A DNA stretch of 9,558 nucleotides from Acidobacteriota bacterium (lineage in GTDB: Bacteria > Acidobacteriota > Vicinamibacteria > Vicinamibacterales > UBA8438). The notes below the pieces were generated by a model, which had not been told where the DNA came from, did no database searches, and worked only from the letters and a program-made list of their open reading frames with translations. Both the position numbers and the translations under genes were made by a program. The stretch covers positions 1 to 9,558 of the forward strand of contig WTGR01000344.1 in NCBI GenBank assembly GCA_011523485.1. Reading direction: 5' to 3'. Of the stretch, positions 6,379 through 9,558 are shown piece by piece. The first letter of the stretch is position 1; the number at the start of each line of letters is the position of its first letter.

Positions 6379-7329
6379 TCAGTCCCGAAACGGCGCCGAT
6401 TCCTCCACGACCACCTGGAAACGCCGGAAGCGGCTGTAGGTCGCCGTGCCCTCCACGCGCGAGCCGCTCCGGCGATTGTGGTACCGCTCCCGCATCTCGA
6501 CCGGCACCAGGTGGTCCAGTTCGTCCGGCCTCTCGTAGCGGACGGTGACCAGCGACTCGAGCCCTTCGTCCTCCAGCGCGAGCTCCGTGACCAGGACGCG
6601 GCCCGTGCGCGGGTCGATCCAGTAGCGGCCCCCGGCCGGCAGGTTGCCGCCTCGACGGCGGCGGATCACGGTGGTCGGCCAGGTCTCCCGATATGCGATC
6701 ACCCAGATGTCGTCGCCGTCCGGCTCGTCGATCCCGAGGCTCGGAGACCTGTCTCGCACGCGTTCGAACTCGAACCGCGGCTTGTACGACTGCCGCAGGA
6801 AGAGCAGCGCCAGGGTCGGCGTGTTGGTGTTGCGCTGGATGTCGCCGACGTTGTAGCGCGCGCTGTCGGTCAGGATGCCCTGCACGCGCCGGTCCACCGT
6901 CGACCGGCCGTCGAGAAAGAGCTGCGTCAGCCGCTCCTCCCGATCGCGCACCCGGCTGCCGTTGGCCTCGAAGACGTCCCGGAAGCCGAAGTACCGCTCG
7001 GAGCCTTCCGGACGCACCAGGAGATAGTCCGAGCGCAGGGTGACCCGCTCGTAGGAATCGTTCCCGAATCCAAAGCCCGGCGCCGCCGCCCGCTGCTGAT
7101 AGCGCTCCTCCATCACCACGCCGGAGAGCTGCGCGTGCAGCTCCTCGACGTACTCGGTGGCCCGCGCGAGCATCTGCGGCAGCGAGGGTTCCTGGGCCCG
7201 ACCGGGGCCTGCGGACACCAGGGCCAGCGTCAGGGCAACGCCCGCCGCCGGCGCCGCGCCGACTGCCAGGCGCGACCACCGGCGCGCCGCGCAGGAAACG
7301 ATGCCGGTCCGTGTCCAACGTCGACCCAT
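6379..7329 (-). CDS. Exported protein of unknown function, tandem paralogue 2
   Basis: This encodes 316 residues from the ATG at 7329-7327, the first plausible start in frame ahead of the signal sequence. The frame is open much further upstream (to 8424), but there it overlaps paralogue 3 in a different frame. It has the same block order as paralogue 1. In the 43-residue core from LRSDYLLV to LFLD (98-140) I count 35 identities with paralogue 1 and 32 with paralogue 3. Other blocks are GVVMEERYQQR (70-80), RYNVGDIQRNTNTPTLALLF (158-177), WVIAYRET (209-216), PVEMRERYHN (276-285) and the end EESAPFRD. The N-terminus is unusually long (about 46 residues before QEPSL) and basic, with ARRWSRL (15-21) before the hydrophobic stretch. 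That faintly resembles a twin-arginine signal, although a long Sec signal is as likely. No Shine-Dalgarno sequence precedes the ATG. The stop lies 57 bases upstream of paralogue 1. The function is unknown. Confidence 0.86.
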   Translation of the reverse strand: MGRRWTRTGIVSCAARRWSRLAVGAAPAAGVALTLALVSAGPGRAQEPSLPQMLARATEYVEELHAQLSGVVMEERYQQRAAAPGFGFGNDSYERVTLRSDYLLVRPEGSERYFGFRDVFEANGSRVRDREERLTQLFLDGRSTVDRRVQGILTDSARYNVGDIQRNTNTPTLALLFLRQSYKPRFEFERVRDRSPSLGIDEPDGDDIWVIAYRETWPTTVIRRRRGGNLPAGGRYWIDPRTGRVLVTELALEDEGLESLVTVRYERPDELDHLVPVEMRERYHNRRSGSRVEGTATYSRFRRFQVVVEESAPFRD

Positions 7330-7341
7330 GGGCTTCAGGCG

Positions 7342-7347
7342 ACTATA
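7342..7347 (-). promoter_or_regulatory. Candidate -10 box (TATAGT) just upstream of paralogue 2
   Basis: TATAGT on the minus strand is 12 bases before the ATG at 7329. If used, transcription would begin within a few bases of the start codon, giving a leaderless message. That would fit the missing Shine-Dalgarno sequence. The -35 position (TGGCTC) is poor. Confidence 0.25.
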
Positions 7348-7372
7348 CCGCCGTCGGGCGAAGCGAGCCACC

Positions 7373-7392
7373 GTCGAGCAGCCGCGCTCGAC
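7373..7392. repeat. Inverted repeat (7-bp stem) between paralogues 3 and 2
   Basis: GTCGAGC at 7373-7379 and GCTCGAC at 7386-7392 form a perfect 7-base stem around a 6-base loop. It lies in the 107-base gap downstream of paralogue 3. No T-tract follows on the minus strand, so it is not a textbook terminator. It might stabilise or process the transcript, or it might be chance in GC-rich DNA. Confidence 0.3.
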
Positions 7393-7436
7393 AGGACGCC
7401 CCCGCGAGCCGCGCCCGGCGCCGCCGCGCGACGGAC

Positions 7437-8339
7437 TCAGTTGCGGAACGGCGCGGACTCCTCGACGAGCACCTGGAACCGGCGAAAGCGGCTGTACGTC
7501 GCCGTGCCCTCGACGAGAGACCCGGACAGGAGATTGCGGAAGCGCTCCCGCATCTCGACCGGCACGAAGTGCCCGAGCGCGTCGTTCGCCTCGTAGCGGA
7601 CGGTGATGAGCGCCTCGAGGGTGTCGGCGTCCAGGACGAGCTCGCTGAGGAACACGCGGCCGGTCGCCGGTTCGATCCAGTAGCGCCCCCGGACGGGCAG
7701 GCGCTGATCGTCCCGCCCGCGAATCACGGTGGTCGCTCCCGTTTCCTCGTAGTCGACGACCCACAGGCCCAGGCCGCGTTCGGGAGCATCGATTCGCAGG
7801 CTGGTCGTGGCGTCGGTTCCGCGGCGGAACTCGAATCGGTCCTTGTACGCGGAGCTGAGAAAGAGCAAGGCCATGGTCGGCGTGTTGATGTTGCGCTCGA
7901 CGTCGCCGACGTTGTAGCGGGCGCTGTCGGCCACGATTTCCCGGATCCGCCGGTCCACCGATGCGGAGCGGTCGAGAAAGAGCTCCGTCAGGCGTTCCTC
8001 GCGGTCGCGAACGGCTCGTCCGTTGACGGCGAAGACATCCCGGAAGCCCAGATGACTTTCGGATCCCCGGGGCTGCACGAGGAGGTAGTCCGAAAGGAGC
8101 GTCACGCGACCGATTCGCGGAATCTGCCTGGCGTACTGGGGCGGCACCCGCGAACGCTGCTCGTACCGTTCCTCCATCACCACGCCGGCGAGCTCCCGGT
8201 GCAGCTCGTCGACGTAATGGGTCGCCTGCGTCAGCACGGCAGCCAACGAGGGCTCCTGCGCGCTGCCTGCGGCGGCCGTCTGCGTCAGGGCGAGCGCGAC
8301 GAGCGATGCCGACCGCATACGGGCCGCGGAGAATCTCAT
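7437..8339 (-). CDS. Exported protein of unknown function, tandem paralogue 3
   Basis: This encodes 300 residues from the ATG at 8339-8337, with GGGAGG (8345-8350) five bases upstream. An upstream start at 8498 in the same frame would add 53 residues unlike a secretion signal and would cross the divergent gene's start. A signal peptide (hydrophobic 11-26) ends at GSA-QEPSL, cleavage near residue 27. Family blocks are GVVMEERYEQR (52-62), SDYLLVQPRG (83-92), GFRDVFAVNG (98-107), RDREERLTELFLD (111-123), RYNVGDVERNINTPTMALLF (141-160), WVVDYEET (193-200), YWIEPATGRVF (220-230) and PVEMRERFRN (260-269). The end is VEESAPFRN. It is the most diverged of the three and the first on the strand, so it may head the transcription unit. 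Between GVVMEERYEQR and SDYLLV it has its own sequence (SRVPPQYARQIPRIGRVT), unlike the other copies. No enzyme motif is recognised. Confidence 0.88.
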   Translation of the reverse strand: MRFSAARMRSASLVALALTQTAAAGSAQEPSLAAVLTQATHYVDELHRELAGVVMEERYEQRSRVPPQYARQIPRIGRVTLLSDYLLVQPRGSESHLGFRDVFAVNGRAVRDREERLTELFLDRSASVDRRIREIVADSARYNVGDVERNINTPTMALLFLSSAYKDRFEFRRGTDATTSLRIDAPERGLGLWVVDYEETGATTVIRGRDDQRLPVRGRYWIEPATGRVFLSELVLDADTLEALITVRYEANDALGHFVPVEMRERFRNLLSGSLVEGTATYSRFRRFQVLVEESAPFRN

Positions 8340-8343
8340 CGTT

Positions 8344-8350
8344 CCCTCCC
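8344..8350 (-). promoter_or_regulatory. Ribosome binding site deciding the paralogue 3 start
   Basis: GGGAGGG on the minus strand lies four bases before the ATG at 8339, directly ahead of the signal peptide. It rules in favour of this start over the longer open frame. Confidence 0.8.
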
Positions 8351-8370
8351 GTTCCCCCGATGGGCGCCCT

Positions 8371-8394
8371 GCCGGCGGCGCGGGAGCCGCCGGC
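8371..8394. repeat. Perfect 9-bp inverted repeat in the divergent intergenic region
   Basis: GCCGGCGGC (8371-8379) and GCCGCCGGC (8386-8394) form an uninterrupted 9-base stem with a 6-base loop. It lies about 32 bases upstream of the paralogue 3 start, so it would fold in the 5' leader of that message or serve as a dyad operator between the divergent genes. Strong GC hairpins arise by chance in such DNA, so the function is uncertain. Confidence 0.45.
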
Positions 8395-8489
8395 CGACCC
8401 CGCGACCGGCAGCAGGTCAAGCATAGCCCGGTCGCCGGCCGATCGCGGGCGCGGCTGTGTGGTACCGTGCGCAACGAAGGAGTCCCGAC
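8395..8489. promoter_or_regulatory. Divergent promoter region between paralogue 3 and the PQQ gene
   Basis: The two genes start back to back 150 bases apart, so both promoters must lie here. On the minus strand TATGCT (8420-8425) is a possible -10 box for paralogue 3, without a good -35. On the plus strand the only clear signal is AAGGAG (8477-8482), seven bases before the ATG at 8490, a strong ribosome site. GGTACC near 8461 is the nearest AT-containing candidate for a plus-strand -10. Shared regulation of the two directions is possible but not shown. Confidence 0.4.
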
Positions 8490-9558
8490 ATGCACCAATC
8501 GATTCGAGTCGGCCGCCGCGCTTCCCTGCTGGCCGCCGCGCTCCTGTTGGCGACCGCCGGTCCCGTGGCGGCTCAGAGCCCGGCGGACACCGAATTCGTT
8601 CCCGTCACCGACGCCATGCTGCAGAACCCGGCGGACGGCGACTGGCTGATGTGGCGCCGGACGCTCGACGGCTGGGGCTACAGCCCGCTGGATCAGATCG
8701 ATCGCGACAACGTCGGCGACCTGCGCATGGTCTGGACCCGGGCCCTCGGGCCGGGCGCGCAGCAGGGCACGCCGATCGCGTATGGCGGCACGCTATACAT
8801 GCCGAATCCGAACGACATCATCCAGGCCATCGACGCGGTCACCGGCGATCTGCGGTGGGAGTACCGGCGCGACATCCCCGACGACGTCAACGACTACCTG
8901 GGCGGGCTGATCAGCGTCAACCGCAACATCGCGATCTGGGACGACATGATCATCGACACCGCCAACGACGACTACGCCTTCGCGCTGAACGCGACCACCG
9001 GCGAGCTGGTGTGGGAGACGCAGCTCTTCGACTACACGCAGAATCCCGCCCGGCACTCGGCCGGCCCGATCGTCGCCAACGGCAAGGTGATCTCCGGCCG
9101 CAGTTGCCGGCCGCTTCGCGGTCCCGAAGCCTGCGTCATCATGGCCCACGACGCCGAGACCGGCGAGGAGCTGTGGAGGCGCCGCCTCATCCCGGCCCCC
9201 GGCGAGCCGGGCGACGAGTCGTGGGGCGGCGTGCCCTACGAGGAGCGCGCCCACGTCGGCTCGTGGATGGTGCCGAGCTTCGATCCCGAGCTGAACCTGG
9301 TCTACGTCGGGACCTCGGTCACCTCGCCGGCGCCCAAGTTCATGCTGGGCGGCGTGGACAACAAGCACCTCTACCACAACTCCACCCTGGCGCTGGACGC
9401 CGACACCGGCGAGATCGTCTGGTACTACCAGCACCTGAACGACAGTTGGGACCTCGACCATCCGTTCGAGCGGCTGCTGGTCGATACCGCCGTCGCGCCG
9501 GATGCGAGCGAGGTGACCTGGATCAACCCGCGCATCCAGCCCGGCGAGGTCCGCCGGG
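8490..9558 (+). CDS. PQQ-binding quinoprotein alcohol dehydrogenase-like protein, exported, 5' part only
   Basis: The ATG at 8490 follows AAGGAG by seven bases, and the gene runs off the right edge with 356 residues visible. A signal peptide (arginine-rich start, hydrophobic 11-27) ends at VAA-QS (residue 28). WLMWRRTLDGWGYSPLDQI (52-70) is the quinoprotein entry motif. Blade motifs follow: AIDAVTGDLRWEY (113-125), ALNATTGELVW (165-175), AHDAETGEELW (219-229) and ALDADTGEIVWYYQH (301-315). DSWDLDHPFE (318-327) matches the region that carries the catalytic aspartate of methanol/ethanol dehydrogenases. The adjacent-cysteine pair usually found before VNRG is absent, reading GGLISVNRN (138-146). 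C206 and C215 flank a short loop where those enzymes have their calcium-binding glutamate region. It probably oxidises an alcohol in the periplasm with PQQ, but it belongs to a divergent branch with unknown substrate. It is the only plus-strand gene. Confidence 0.9.
   Translation, partial: MHQSIRVGRRASLLAAALLLATAGPVAAQSPADTEFVPVTDAMLQNPADGDWLMWRRTLDGWGYSPLDQIDRDNVGDLRMVWTRALGPGAQQGTPIAYGGTLYMPNPNDIIQAIDAVTGDLRWEYRRDIPDDVNDYLGGLISVNRNIAIWDDMIIDTANDDYAFALNATTGELVWETQLFDYTQNPARHSAGPIVANGKVISGRSCRPLRGPEACVIMAHDAETGEELWRRRLIPAPGEPGDESWGGVPYEERAHVGSWMVPSFDPELNLVYVGTSVTSPAPKFMLGGVDNKHLYHNSTLALDADTGEIVWYYQHLNDSWDLDHPFERLLVDTAVAPDASEVTWINPRIQPGEVRR

Noticed and set aside
5530..7596. Long plus-strand open frame of 688 codons across paralogues 1 and 2
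   Set aside because: It is antisense to two well-supported genes, has arginine/proline-rich low-complexity translation without any motif, and is explained by high GC reducing stop codons.
6379..8424. 681-codon minus-strand open frame that would extend paralogue 2 far upstream
   Set aside because: The extra N-terminal part overlaps paralogue 3 in another frame and reads as low-complexity sequence. The signal peptide begins only after the ATG at 7329.
8793..9461. 222-codon minus-strand open frame opposite the right-hand PQQ gene
   Set aside because: The valine/glycine/aspartate-rich translation mirrors the quinoprotein codons, with no independent signal.

Overview
This is a GC-rich window. 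Its gene families point to an Acidobacteriota-type genome (Vicinamibacteria-like) or a similar soil or marine heterotroph: exported PQQ quinoproteins, a DUF5117/DUF4953-type zinc metalloprotease, a secreted carboxymuconolactone-decarboxylase-like protein, a BrnT/BrnA toxin-antitoxin locus and several signal-peptide proteins with no known function. The taxonomic guess rests on family content only. No rRNA, tRNA, CRISPR array, transposase or integrase was found, and no stretch longer than about 150 bases lacks a gene.

Layout: all genes lie on the minus strand except the last. From the left edge they are: the 5' part of a PQQ-dependent dehydrogenase (1-946); a BrnA antitoxin (993-1304) overlapping a frameshifted BrnT toxin gene (1234-1498); an exported protein with two CMD domains (1538-2338); a small coiled-coil membrane protein (2469-2705); a large exported metzincin-like zinc metalloprotease (2784-5288); and three tandem paralogues of an exported family of unknown function (5398-6321, 6379-7329, 7437-8339). 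After a 150-base divergent intergenic region, a second PQQ quinoprotein reads rightwards off the window (8490-9558).

Reading along the minus strand, the three paralogues and the metalloprotease are consecutive, with gaps of 107, 57 and 109 bases. They could be one transcription unit or several co-regulated ones. All four products carry Sec-type signal peptides, so this is a periplasmic or secreted protein module. The two quinoproteins at the edges and the exported CMD protein suggest periplasmic oxidation of alcohols, sugars or aromatics, but nothing in the window fixes a substrate.

The points most worth a second look are: (1) the brnT gene, disrupted by one extra base so that the truncated reading frame stops exactly on the brnA start codon (ATGA); (2) the tandem trio, with a nearly invariant core, divergent internal patches and an invariant C-terminal end, next to the metalloprotease; (3) a 9-base tandem repeat and a TGACGTCA palindrome just upstream of brnT; and (4) the right-hand quinoprotein, which appears to lack the adjacent-cysteine pair typical of methanol/ethanol dehydrogenases.
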